DNA from: an uncultured Maribacter sp.
GTDB lineage: Bacteria; Bacteroidota; Bacteroidia; Flavobacteriales; Flavobacteriaceae
Length of the DNA: 64,000 nucleotides
Assembly: GCF_947496775.1 (NCBI RefSeq)
Contig: NZ_CANMDU010000001.1
Span: 372,001-436,000, forward strand
Direction: 5' to 3'
Under the pieces are notes generated by a model. The model saw only the letters and a program-made list of their open reading frames with translations. It was not told the DNA's origin and did not search any database. The first letter of the stretch is position 1; the number at the start of each line of letters is the position of its first letter. Both the position numbers and the translations under genes were made by a program. Below, piece after piece: positions 54,877-63,534 of the stretch.

Positions 54877-56145
54877 TCATTTATTACTACTATCCAAGCT
54901 AGGGCTATACTCGTATGTATCCTTATTCTTATATTCTTGTATTTTTTGATATTCTTTCTGGATTTTATCACCATGTTCCAAGGATAAATTACACTCAAAA
55001 CGCACAAAATGATAATTAGGATAAAATGCATGACCTACCCCCCAGCTTAAGCCTTGTCCTGGCTTAACATCTACATCAATGAAATTTCCGGATTTATAAG
55101 CTCCACCTCCCATAGGTATATTCAAACCTTGAATAACAGGATAAAAATTTATGCCATCTTCAGAGAATAGAATACTATTTCTCTCCGGTCCCTCAGGTAA
55201 AGTAGCACATACCCCGTTACGATAAGACCAAACCATACCTCCATGACCTCCCATTAGTACAGGATTGTATTTTGATTTAACATACGGCCCTTCTGGATGG
55301 TTAGCTATGGCCACCCCAGTTATCAGAGGCATATCGGCATGTTCTTTATTAAATTCACCTGGAGATATGTTAGGAATCCAAGGCAATCGACCATGACTTT
55401 TATAGTATAAAAAATATTGACCACCCTTAACAAAAAAAGTAGGTTCATGTATAACTTCTCCATCCCAGGCATCTTGCACTCCTGGTTTTAATATTGGCTT
55501 GTCTAATGACTTCCAAGGACCGGTAGGCGAATCTGCCACTGCTAACCCAATGACGTTGGGCGAAAAATCACCTGCAGTAGGAAAGATTTTCGCCCAACGA
55601 GCATGCTTTAAACTTTCAGCCGCTTGATAGGCTAAGTAATACTTACCATTTGCAAGTAACACATCAGGGTTAAAAGCACTGCGATGATCGTAACGCCCTA
55701 CCTTACCCCGTTGAATAGCAATTCCTTGTTCTTCCCACTTATAACCATCTTTCGAAGTAGCATACCATACATCACATAAATCCCAATGAAAAGCTCTTGA
55801 TGAATCCGTAGCTTTATTTGGTCCTACTACTTCTGTATTAGACATAGGCTTGGAATACCACATATAATAGGTGCCATCCACTTTTATTACACTTGACGGA
55901 TAGTAGCGTTCCTCCCCTTTTTCGAATCCAAATCCTTCCAATTTTTCAAATTTAAATTGGGTATTAAACTCATTATATTTTTCATAACGAATTTTACCTT
56001 TCCTAAAACGCTTATAGGATTCGCTTTGGTACGTATTTAAATTTTCCTTAGATACTTTTTCAGGACCCTCATTTTGCGCTAAAACGTTTGCTCCCAAACT
56101 AAAAAAAGTGATTAGCAAAAATATATTTCTTATTAACGTCTGCAT
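54877..56145 (-). CDS. GH117 family 3,6-anhydro-L-galactosidase (neoagarobiose hydrolase), exported
   Basis: A 422-residue enzyme with signal peptide MQTLIRNIFLLITFFSLGANVLAQ. The five-bladed propeller of GH117 begins at RYYPSSVIKVDGTYYMWYSKPMS and continues through AFHWDLCDVWYATSKDGYKW, VGRYDHRSAFNPDVLLANGKYYLAYQA, DAWDGEVIHEPTFFVKGGQYFLYYKSHG and GGHGGMVWSYRNGVCATLPEGPERNSILFSEDG. Acidic residues in DHRSAFNPDV and DAWDGEVIHEP are the candidates for catalysis. GH117 alpha-1,3-(3,6-anhydro)-L-galactosidases cut neoagarobiose and neoagaro-oligosaccharides from the non-reducing end; they act after GH50 or GH16 agarases. No type IX sorting domain, so periplasmic. Isolated between tRNA genes and a long gene-free gap. 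Confidence 0.88.
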   Translation of the reverse strand: MQTLIRNIFLLITFFSLGANVLAQNEGPEKVSKENLNTYQSESYKRFRKGKIRYEKYNEFNTQFKFEKLEGFGFEKGEERYYPSSVIKVDGTYYMWYSKPMSNTEVVGPNKATDSSRAFHWDLCDVWYATSKDGYKWEEQGIAIQRGKVGRYDHRSAFNPDVLLANGKYYLAYQAAESLKHARWAKIFPTAGDFSPNVIGLAVADSPTGPWKSLDKPILKPGVQDAWDGEVIHEPTFFVKGGQYFLYYKSHGRLPWIPNISPGEFNKEHADMPLITGVAIANHPEGPYVKSKYNPVLMGGHGGMVWSYRNGVCATLPEGPERNSILFSEDGINFYPVIQGLNIPMGGGAYKSGNFIDVDVKPGQGLSWGVGHAFYPNYHFVRFECNLSLEHGDKIQKEYQKIQEYKNKDTYEYSPSLDSSNK

Positions 56146-56714
56146 ATTAAATTATTTTGATTTAGTTATTTTAAATGTTCTTTTCCGGTTTTTTTAATCC
56201 TATTCAACAAAAACTAAATTTAATAAAAAATGTCATTAAATATAACACTGCCATTTGTTTATATACTAAGACGGGTATTCTGAATTAGTTTTGGCAAAAT
56301 TTGCTTTAAAGAATTTAATGTAAATACTATTGGATTGTTTACTTATTAAGGATTATTATTATCATTTATGGCACTAATTTTTTCTTGGTTGCTATATTGA
56401 ATTATCTTTTCGCCATTATAAATTTAGCCCAATTTTCCTAGCTAAAACGACATTTTAAGCCAGTTGAAAAGTGAAATGAAACTACATACACTACTTAGCC
56501 ATCATCACTCATTGCTATCACTGATAATTACTTTATGGTCTTAACAATATTTATGTTCGAAGTTACTTTGGTTAATATATCTTCATTAGATTTAGCTCAA
56601 GAAATAAAGAATAATAAGGAAGCAAATACTTAGGATTAATTTCTTCTTCAAGTTTTTTTTTAAATATATGTACTATTATTTCCTAAGCCCAAGTGGTAAA
56701 TAAAACAAAAAGGT
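56146..56714. other. 569-base gene-free region upstream of the GH117 gene
   Basis: No convincing gene on either strand. The longest small frame of interest is a 26-residue one (start about 56553, MFEVTLVNISSLDLAQEIKN...) with no support. AT-rich, with no hairpins that I consider significant; no TAnnTTTG box found close to the GH117 start. It may be left over from insertion of the GH117 gene. Confidence 0.3.
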
Positions 56715-56924
56715 TTACACCTCTTCTATAAATTCCAAAATATCACCTGGTTGGCAATCCAATGCTTTACAAATAGCTTCAAGTGTACTAAAACGTACGG
56801 CTTTTGCTTTCCCTGTTTTTAGGATAGATAAATTAGACAAAGTAACCTCCACTTTTTCAGAGAGTTCATTTAAAGACATTTTTCGCTTTGCCATCATGAC
56901 ATCTAGAGTAACTCTTATTGGCAT
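56715..56924 (-). CDS. small Cro/YozG-like helix-turn-helix regulator
   Basis: A 69-residue XRE-type HTH protein. MPIRVTLDVMMAKRKMSLNELSEKVEVTLSNLSILKTGKAKAVRFSTLEAICKALDCQPGDILEF follows the YozG pattern closely. It is the downstream partner of a DUF2975 membrane gene 3 bases away, a pairing repeated in Bacillota and Bacteroidota. It probably represses its own operon through the repeats at 57488-57524. Confidence 0.9.
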   Translation of the reverse strand: MPIRVTLDVMMAKRKMSLNELSEKVEVTLSNLSILKTGKAKAVRFSTLEAICKALDCQPGDILEFIEEV

Positions 56925-56927
56925 AAT

Positions 56928-57449
56928 TTAAATTGTTAATTCATTTTCAGATTGTAAGTCAGTTCCTTTTTTAAAAATCAAAGATATAATGTAAATTATA
57001 GCTCCAAGAAATAAAAACTGCCCTACAGGTAGTTGATATGGATCAGTTACTAGAGTTAGCAAATCTATTTTATAAAGCCACATTGCATATATATTTGTAA
57101 TTAATGACAAAACACCAATAGATAGTGCTGTGTAACTAATCTTCATTAATGATTTAGAAGTATTTACATTAAAAGGATTATTAAGATTAAGCTTTGTTAA
57201 GATTCTAATTACCAAGTAAGTCAAGTAGGTTTTTGCGGCAGAAACTATAACAATTAAAATATCTATAATTCTATGATTCCAATCTCTACTTAATTCTAAA
57301 ACCTCAGGCGATTTTATTAAAAATTCTCTTGAAATTGTTAAAGAACATAAAATATTATTATAAATGCCTGCACATGTCCTAAGACCTAAAATGATAAAAA
57401 TTATCCAAAACAATAACTTCATTAATTGTAGAATTCTGTCTGTATTCAT
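56928..57449 (-). CDS. DUF2975 family membrane protein
   Basis: A 173-residue membrane protein of the DUF2975 family with about four helices (LLFWIIFIILGLRTCAGIY; IDILIVIVSAAKTYLTYLV; ISYTALSIGVLSLITNIYAMWL; and FLFLGAIIYIISLIFKKG). LNNPFNVNTSKSLMKISYTAL is the usual cytoplasmic loop. The HTH gene starts 3 bases after its stop. A membrane sensor partner for the regulator is a plausible role. Confidence 0.85.
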   Translation of the reverse strand: MNTDRILQLMKLLFWIIFIILGLRTCAGIYNNILCSLTISREFLIKSPEVLELSRDWNHRIIDILIVIVSAAKTYLTYLVIRILTKLNLNNPFNVNTSKSLMKISYTALSIGVLSLITNIYAMWLYKIDLLTLVTDPYQLPVGQFLFLGAIIYIISLIFKKGTDLQSENELTI

Positions 57450-57487
57450 TTTTTTTCTTTTTAATTATGATGCTAATGTATGATAAA

Positions 57488-57524
57488 TTTATCGATAAAC
57501 AATAAAAATATATTTATAAACAAT
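57488..57524 (-). promoter_or_regulatory. candidate operator of the DUF2975-HTH operon
   Basis: A perfect palindrome TTTATCGATAAA (57488-57499) and a 9-base direct repeat ATAAACAAT at 57495-57503 and 57516-57524. The repeats start 21 bases apart, two turns of the helix, on the side upstream of the DUF2975 start. This is the likely binding region of the small HTH protein. Confidence 0.4.
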
Positions 57525-57699
57525 TAAATTTTGTTTAAAATTCTGTTTACAAAAGGTTTATACTTAATATCATAAAGAAATACAAGGAAGCTAAACTCTT
57601 TTGTTTAATACCAAAAAGTTGTGTTTTTTTACCTATCCAACTTTTAACCTCTTTTTAAAAATTAGTTGTGTGTCATTGGAAGAAAAAAATATATAAAAC

Positions 57700-58191
57700 A
57701 TGAAAAATCATAAATATTGGGGAAAAGTTGAAGAAGACTGGGCAGGATTTTCTTCAGAAATTATGTTTGATTCAGAATACTTCGACAATAAAGAAATTAC
57801 AATATTTCTTGGAAGTGAATTTGATGATGATGGAGAAGAAATTGAAATCATCCCAAATAAAAGTGAGTTAGACGATTTTGAAAATACCTATAAAAAGTTT
57901 CTAAGTAGCTTGGATGAAATTATAGAGAAAATAAAGAATAAGACATTTGAACGCTACCTTAAATTATACGCACATTATTATGAAAATGAAGAAAAATCAG
58001 GCGAAAAACCTTTGGGAATATCAACTAAGGAGAAACACTTTGAATCTTTAAAGGATTTAAATTATATAAGAATCTTAGAAAATGGAAATATTAAAATACT
58101 CATCCATTATAAGCTTGACACAGAACACGGAATTGAAATAAGGTTAGAAAACAACGAAGTAATTGATATTGGTGGAATAGCAGAAACCTAA
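57700..58191 (+). CDS. unknown acidic cytoplasmic protein (DUF6985-like)
   Basis: A 163-residue acidic protein without signal peptide or membrane helix. The opening YWGKVEEDWAGFSSEIMFDSEYFDNKEITIFLGSEFDDDGEEIE and the end EIRLENNEVIDIGGIAET resemble the DUF6985-type small proteins that often occur singly in accessory regions, sometimes as immunity-type genes. I cannot confirm the family by eye. It is bounded on the left by a GTTGTGTGTCATT motif (57665-57677) and on the right by a structured repeat at 58196-58386, so it looks like a mobile cassette. Confidence 0.5.
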   Translation: MKNHKYWGKVEEDWAGFSSEIMFDSEYFDNKEITIFLGSEFDDDGEEIEIIPNKSELDDFENTYKKFLSSLDEIIEKIKNKTFERYLKLYAHYYENEEKSGEKPLGISTKEKHFESLKDLNYIRILENGNIKILIHYKLDTEHGIEIRLENNEVIDIGGIAET

Positions 58192-58195
58192 GTAA

Positions 58196-58386
58196 TAACG
58201 CCACACAATACGGTGTATAAAACATAGCTAATAAATGCTAAACCAAAAGGTTTGTGTATATTTAGAAAGTCCGCCAAATTTTTAATTTGGCTTTTAAAAA
58301 GAGAAAAATTAAAAACAAAATATAAAAATTCGGCTCTGTGTTAATCCGAAAGGTTAGTGCCTTTTTGCACGCTACGTTTCATACAC
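58196..58386 (+). repeat. structured repeat element downstream of the DUF6985-like gene
   Basis: GTGTATAAAACATAGC at 58213-58228 returns inverted as GCTACGTTTCATACAC at 58371-58386 (14 of 16 pair). Between them are smaller hairpins: GCCAAATT/AATTTGGC (58273-58291), AAACC/GGTTT near 58240-58252, and GTGC/GCAC at 58357-58370. The left edge TAACGCCACACAA is the near complement of the TTGTGTGTCATT motif before the gene. This is the shape of an integron attC-like or cassette-boundary site, though no integrase is present. Confidence 0.5.
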
Positions 58387-58646
58387 AAGTCCGATTCCTT
58401 TCTTTTAAAATCTAGTAATTCTTGTATCTACAATTACTCCATTTATTTTTCAGGAATAGTTTTATATACAATTCTTTTTAATCTTTTACGAACAAAAAAA
58501 AACATCCGATAGCAACTAAAACATCAGATTCTTAGCATAAATTTTTAGTGAAACTGCCTTTTACTATTACATAAATTATCTATACCTTTCTTTTAGTAGT
58601 CCTATAACCTTAACTATTTACTATCTTTAAAGTTGAACTCATCTAC

Positions 58647-59282
58647 ATGAAAAAATTTTTATTTCGTAGTATTATAGTATTAATTGCTCTACCAAGTCTT
58701 GCTTTAATATTAAGTAATTTTATAATCAACCGTTCTACTAAAAACAGAACATTTAATACTACTCTCGAAATTCCTAAAAACAAAGTAGGTCTTGTCTTAG
58801 GTACATCCAAAAGGCTTGTTAGCGGAGCTCCGAATCCTTACTATACAAATCGCATTAGAGCAACTATAGCTCTTTACAACGCAAAAAAAATAGAATTTGT
58901 TTTAGTAAGTGGCGATAACGGAAGCATCTATTATAATGAACCCAATAGTTTTAAAAAAGACTTAATTAAAGGAGGCATTCCTTCTGAAAAAATATTTTTA
59001 GATTACGCTGGCTTTCGAACTCTAGATTCTATGGTAAGAGCAAAGGTTATTTTTGGTTTAGATTCCGTTACCATAATATCTCAAGAGTTTCATAACGAAA
59101 GAGCTATTTATATTGCTCAAAAAAAAGAATTGAAAGCCATTGGATTTAATGCTAAAGATATTGAAGGAAAAAATGGATTTAAAGTACACTTTAGAGAATA
59201 CTTCGCTCGAGTTAAAGTCTTTATAGATTTACTTTTTAATACACAACCCAAGTTCTTCGGAGATAAAATTCTAATACAATAA
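58647..59282 (+). CDS. SanA/YdcF-like (DUF218) envelope protein
   Basis: A 211-residue protein with one N-terminal membrane helix (IIVLIALPSLALILSNFII). The DUF218/SanA pattern is LGTSKRLVSGAPNPYYTNRIRATIALYNAKKIEFVLVSGDNG, YNEPNSFKKDLIKGGIPSEKIFLDYAGFRTLDSMVRAK, and IISQEFHNERAIYIAQKKEL. E. coli SanA affects vancomycin entry at high temperature, and the related YdcF/ElyC proteins act in the cell envelope. A weak TATCTTTA box lies 18 bases upstream of the ATG. The Nramp-like gene follows after 19 bases. Confidence 0.88.
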   Translation: MKKFLFRSIIVLIALPSLALILSNFIINRSTKNRTFNTTLEIPKNKVGLVLGTSKRLVSGAPNPYYTNRIRATIALYNAKKIEFVLVSGDNGSIYYNEPNSFKKDLIKGGIPSEKIFLDYAGFRTLDSMVRAKVIFGLDSVTIISQEFHNERAIYIAQKKELKAIGFNAKDIEGKNGFKVHFREYFARVKVFIDLLFNTQPKFFGDKILIQ

Positions 59283-59301
59283 ACCCTGTAAGGTTTGAAA
59301 A

Positions 59302-60588
59302 TTGTTTAATTTTAAAAGAAATAAAACTATTTTGGCATCTACTTTTAAAAAACTTCTTGACAATATTGGCCCGGGCTTACTATTTGCCAGCATGGCTATA
59401 GGAACCTCTCATTTAGTCATGTCTACAAAAGCTGGTGCTCAATACGGTGCGATAATGATATTACCGATTATAATTGCCAATGTATTAAAATACCCTTTTT
59501 TCGAATTTGGAGTTCGCTATACTAATGCAACCAACAAAACCCTAATAGAAGGATATTTAAGCAGAGGCAAAGGGTATCTATGGTTTTACGCCATTATTAC
59601 TCTGGTGAGCACCTTTACTATCTTAGCTGCCCTATACATTGTTACATCTGGCTTATTTATAAATTTATTTAATATTTCCGAAATCTCTATCCCTATAATT
59701 GCTTTATGTTTATTTTCTTTGATTAGCTTATTGTTAATTATTGGGAAATATTCTTTTTTAGAAAAATCTTTAAAATATGTAATAACCATTTTACTTTTTG
59801 CTGTACTCATCACCACCGTACTTGTAATTTTTAAAGGGCAAGTAGTCCAAGTACAAAACTTTAAAACTCCGCCTATTTTTAATGAAGCCGGAATTCTATT
59901 TTTAATTGGACTAATGGGCTGGATGCCAACTACAGTAGAAGCATCTAGTTGGATAAGTCTGTGGAGTAAAGAAAAATGGATAACTCAAGGAAACAAACCT
60001 AGTCTTAAGGAGAGCTTGAGAGAGTTTAATATAGGTTACCTTATAACTTCTATATTAGCTCTATTCTTTTTAATTATCGGGTGGCTTACACTTTATGGCA
60101 CAAATACTATTTTGAGCAATAGCTCTGTTACCTTTGCCCATCAGGTGGTTACTTTATTTACAATTCATATTGGCGAATGGGCTTATATTTTTATTTCTGT
60201 TGCTGCGTTTGCCACCATGTTTAGCACTTGTATGACTGCACATGATGCTATTGCACGTGTAAGTGTTGATATTCTACAATTACTCCACCCGAAAATTAAG
60301 AAACAAAATTCTAAAAAGCTATTTACTATAGGGGTACTTATTCTTGCTTTGCTAAACTTTATTGTTATTGCTTCTTTTGGAGCTAACATGGCTCAATTAG
60401 TTGCCCTAGCTACTTTTGTTTCTTTTGTAGTAGCACCTATAATAGGCTTTATGAACTTAAAAAACGTACTAAGTCCCGAATTAAATAAAAACCAGAAGCC
60501 AAAAAGTGGTCTTCAAATTTTATCTTACCTCGGCATTATTTTCTTGTCTTTATTTTCCGTCTACTATTTTTGGATTGTTATTTTCTAA
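59302..60588 (+). CDS. divergent Nramp-family transporter
   Basis: A 428-residue membrane protein. The start codon is TTG; no ATG lies before the first helix. It has about 11 helices and the Nramp layout, with GPGLLFASMAIGTSHLVMSTKAGAQYG in helix 1 and MGWMPTTVEASSW in helix 6. The metal-binding signature DPGN of Nramp1/MntH is replaced by AIGT (residues about 32-35) and the MPH of helix 6 by MPT (208-210). The metal or substrate therefore may differ from Mn2+/Fe2+. It follows the SanA-like gene by 19 bases. Confidence 0.8.
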   Translation: MFNFKRNKTILASTFKKLLDNIGPGLLFASMAIGTSHLVMSTKAGAQYGAIMILPIIIANVLKYPFFEFGVRYTNATNKTLIEGYLSRGKGYLWFYAIITLVSTFTILAALYIVTSGLFINLFNISEISIPIIALCLFSLISLLLIIGKYSFLEKSLKYVITILLFAVLITTVLVIFKGQVVQVQNFKTPPIFNEAGILFLIGLMGWMPTTVEASSWISLWSKEKWITQGNKPSLKESLREFNIGYLITSILALFFLIIGWLTLYGTNTILSNSSVTFAHQVVTLFTIHIGEWAYIFISVAAFATMFSTCMTAHDAIARVSVDILQLLHPKIKKQNSKKLFTIGVLILALLNFIVIASFGANMAQLVALATFVSFVVAPIIGFMNLKNVLSPELNKNQKPKSGLQILSYLGIIFLSLFSVYYFWIVIF

Positions 60589-60606
60589 TAAAAATCAACT
60601 CCGTTT

Positions 60607-62526
60607 CTATAAAGAATTAGTCACAATAATTAAGCTTCTTTCGTTTTGTTTGTGTAAAAAATCTAAACAGTAAGCTCCATTAACACATCTATTTATAATT
60701 TTCTCTTCTCCATATCCCAAAGCCCCTACAATATTAGATACTGAAGCTCCTTTTTGCAATAAATATATTTTAATTGCATCTGCTCTTTTTTGAGAGAGTT
60801 TTTTATTTGTGGTATCCCAGCCTTTACTACTGGTATGAGATTCAATTTTTAATTGTAATTGAGGAAAGTTCTGTATTGCCTTTATAACTTTATCTAGCTC
60901 CTTTGCTATTAAAGGCGTTACAACACTTTTTCCTTTATCAAAATAAAATTTATTTAATTTAATAACCGTTTTTTCCTCTTTCTCTTCCACCAAGTCATTT
61001 AACGCAACTATTCCCATATTTAATGGGGCTTTTTGAGCTTCAGCCATTCCCTCTTCATTAAAAGTAACCGAAAACGAAGAATGCCCTTCTTTTGTCGCTA
61101 TAACAGACACTTGACTCAACCACGGTAACTCAAAACTATAATCCCCATCTTCATTGGTATATATTTCTTTTACAATACGCCCCTTGGAGTCTGTAAGTTC
61201 TACTTTAGCTTTATTAATTCCTAGTCTATTTTTTAAGCTTATAACTCTCCCTTTTATAGCGAACGTCTTTAAGCCAATTTCTCTAGATACATTAAAACTA
61301 TACAAATCGTCATCCCCCACCCCTCCTTTTCTATTCGAAGAGAAATATCCTATTAATCCGTTTCCACTATCTTTTACTATAAAACCAAAATCATCCTGAG
61401 CAGAATTTATACCGCTTCCTAAATTTACTGGAATACTATATCCACCAGCTACCTTTAAATTAGTTTTATAAACATCCATGCCTCCAAAACCATAAAAAAT
61501 ATCCGAAGAATAATACAAACTACCATTATGAATATAAGGTGCTATTTCATTAGCTGGTGTATTAATTTTTGGTCCCAAATTTATAGGTGCAGACATTATT
61601 TGTCCATTATTTGTTTGTACATAATATAAATCTGTACCACCGTAACTATCCTCAAAATTTGCAGAAAAATAAAATCGATTATTAGTTTCATCAAAAAATG
61701 GATAATAAAAGGAAGTACTTAAATCTTTTAACAAATAACTAAAAACATTGTTTTTATCCATTGAGCCAATTGCCAGAGCATTTTTCCCATTTTCGTCAAA
61801 AGCCATATCCCCTCCATTGGTATTAGAACGGATATAAAATAGTCTTTCATATTTTTCAACATAAAATGGTGTTGCTTCATGAAAATCAAATTCTGGTATC
61901 CCTGTAAATGAGTTAGGATTAACTGGCTCTCCTCCATTTCCTAATTTAGCAACATAAATATCTAGATACTCATTTTTAGAAGACTTATTACCTTTTTTAT
62001 ACGCCGTCTTTCGATTACTACTAAAGAGAATTTTATCTTTATAAAAAGCCGGTGAAAAATCTGCATCAGTACTATTTATTGTAAGATTCTTAATATGAAA
62101 ATTATCTATATCTTGTTTGTTTGATAAAATCTCTTTATTAAACTTATAATTTTCTAACAATTCTCTGGATAACAAATGCGACTTGGATTCTAAAAAAGCA
62201 TCTACTCTAATTTTTTCTCCATTTTTAGACAAACTTTGCAACATTTTATTAAACCTATGTGTAGATAAAATAGTGTCATTTGTTTTATTTACATTTATAT
62301 AGGACAAAGCAGCATTTTTATAATCTTTTATTTTAAAATAACTATCTGCTAAATTTAATTCTTGCTCAATAGAAAGGGGCCATTTCTTTTTTTCTTTTAC
62401 GTACTCTTGTATCGCCTTTTGATATTTATATTCATAGAAATATAAATCTCCTTTAGACTTTATGTTTTGCCCAAAAGTGAAGCTTCCAAATAAAATTAAT
62501 ACTATTATAGCTATTTTAAATCTCAT
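60607..62526 (-). CDS. OmpA family protein (PorE-like)
   Basis: A 639-residue envelope protein with signal peptide (MRFKIAIIVLILFGSFTFGQ). Order: TPR-like helices (about 25-130), PD40/WD40-like propeller (about 150-410; repeats such as FSPAFYKDKILFSSNRKT and GLIGYFSSNRKGGVGDDDLYSF), a carboxypeptidase-regulatory-like domain (IKGRVISLKNRLGINKAKVELTDSKG, about 420-500) and a C-terminal OmpA domain (about 525-639, with TNKKLSQKRADAIKIYLLQKGA for peptidoglycan binding). This architecture is that of PorE, a type IX secretion subunit; paralogues paired with PorP/SprF genes are frequent in Flavobacteriia. Last gene of the operon. Confidence 0.9.
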   Translation of the reverse strand: MRFKIAIIVLILFGSFTFGQNIKSKGDLYFYEYKYQKAIQEYVKEKKKWPLSIEQELNLADSYFKIKDYKNAALSYINVNKTNDTILSTHRFNKMLQSLSKNGEKIRVDAFLESKSHLLSRELLENYKFNKEILSNKQDIDNFHIKNLTINSTDADFSPAFYKDKILFSSNRKTAYKKGNKSSKNEYLDIYVAKLGNGGEPVNPNSFTGIPEFDFHEATPFYVEKYERLFYIRSNTNGGDMAFDENGKNALAIGSMDKNNVFSYLLKDLSTSFYYPFFDETNNRFYFSANFEDSYGGTDLYYVQTNNGQIMSAPINLGPKINTPANEIAPYIHNGSLYYSSDIFYGFGGMDVYKTNLKVAGGYSIPVNLGSGINSAQDDFGFIVKDSGNGLIGYFSSNRKGGVGDDDLYSFNVSREIGLKTFAIKGRVISLKNRLGINKAKVELTDSKGRIVKEIYTNEDGDYSFELPWLSQVSVIATKEGHSSFSVTFNEEGMAEAQKAPLNMGIVALNDLVEEKEEKTVIKLNKFYFDKGKSVVTPLIAKELDKVIKAIQNFPQLQLKIESHTSSKGWDTTNKKLSQKRADAIKIYLLQKGASVSNIVGALGYGEEKIINRCVNGAYCLDFLHKQNERSLIIVTNSL

Positions 62527-62540
62527 ATCTCTCTTTTACT

Positions 62541-63527
62541 TTAGAAAAATCTTGGCGTATCTATTTGCTTTGGTTTTTCCTTACCAATTTGTTTTTCCAC
62601 ATTACCTCGTTTTTTTGATCTACCTAAGGAGAATTTAAAAATTACCTCATGAGACCCGCCATTATACTCTCCTAACAAGTTTGTACTATAATCATAAGAA
62701 TAACCAATGTACATATTCTTTGATACCTGAAAACCTGCTAAACCACTAAAAGCACTATCCACTCTATAGGACACACCTGCAGTAAAAGCCTCTTTAATTA
62801 AGAAATTGGCAGACACATTAATATTCACTGGAGCTCCTTTTAAAGAGTTTATTAAAAAAGCAGGTTTAAACTTTAGTCCATCCGATAAGTTAAATACGTA
62901 ACCTCCAATAAAATTAAATTGAATCTTATCTTCCACAATGGTAGCTACATCTTCATTATATATCCCATCTGTTAAGAAGTTAGGAGCAGATGCTCCAATA
63001 TACCACTGATTACCATACATAAACAGACCTGCACCAACTGTAGGGTAAAATTTGCTCACTGTTTCTCTATCCAAAATTGGTTCGCCGGGGTTTTCGAATG
63101 TTCCTTTTGCAAAGTCAAGATTTAAGAATGATCCCCCTGCATCAATACCAAAAGAAAGTTTTGTTTCATCTGTCACCTTTACTTGAAAAGAATATGCTAA
63201 ATCTATGTAAGTCTGCGTCAATGGTCCTATTTGGTCATTTACTATATTAAAACCCAAACCATTTTTTTTATTTAGCATAGGAAAATTCAACCCCAACCGA
63301 ATAGTTCTAGGTGCTCCGTCTATATCAATCCATTGTGCTCTATAGGCTGCACTTATTTCTGGGCCCTCCACAGTACCAACGTAGGCAGGATTAAATCCTC
63401 CAATATTATACATATACTGGGTGTATTGTGGCTCTTTTTGAGCTTGAATTGTAGTAGCCCCAACGAAGCTCACAAACAGCGCAAAAATAACTCCTTTATA
63501 AGACTGTTTCTTTATATTAAAATTCAT
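62541..63527 (-). CDS. type IX secretion system membrane protein PorP/SprF family
   Basis: A predicted outer membrane barrel of 328-330 residues. The start MNFNIKKQSYKGVIFALFVSFVGATTIQAQKEPQYTQYMYNIGGFNPAYVGT has the signal peptide and the PorP/SprF signature QYMYN...NPAYVG; an ATG at 63533 would add two residues. SprF of Flavobacterium johnsoniae secretes the adhesin SprB. The gene lies just after a CHU_C cargo (gap 7 bases) and 14 bases before the OmpA gene on the minus strand, so it is the middle gene of a type-B cargo operon. Confidence 0.93.
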   Translation of the reverse strand: MNFNIKKQSYKGVIFALFVSFVGATTIQAQKEPQYTQYMYNIGGFNPAYVGTVEGPEISAAYRAQWIDIDGAPRTIRLGLNFPMLNKKNGLGFNIVNDQIGPLTQTYIDLAYSFQVKVTDETKLSFGIDAGGSFLNLDFAKGTFENPGEPILDRETVSKFYPTVGAGLFMYGNQWYIGASAPNFLTDGIYNEDVATIVEDKIQFNFIGGYVFNLSDGLKFKPAFLINSLKGAPVNINVSANFLIKEAFTAGVSYRVDSAFSGLAGFQVSKNMYIGYSYDYSTNLLGEYNGGSHEVIFKFSLGRSKKRGNVEKQIGKEKPKQIDTPRFF

Positions 63528-63534
63528 ACACATA

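Noticed and set aside
56553-56633. A 26-residue ORF (MFEVTLVNISSLDLAQEIKN...) upstream of the GH117 gene
   Set aside because: Too short, no promoter box or homology that I recognise; a random frame is as likely.
58440-58540. Minus-strand frames reading like the tail of a membrane protein (SDVLVAIGC, then RKRLKRIVYKTIPEK)
   Set aside because: Split over two frames by a T run, very short, with stops on both sides; not enough to call a pseudogene.
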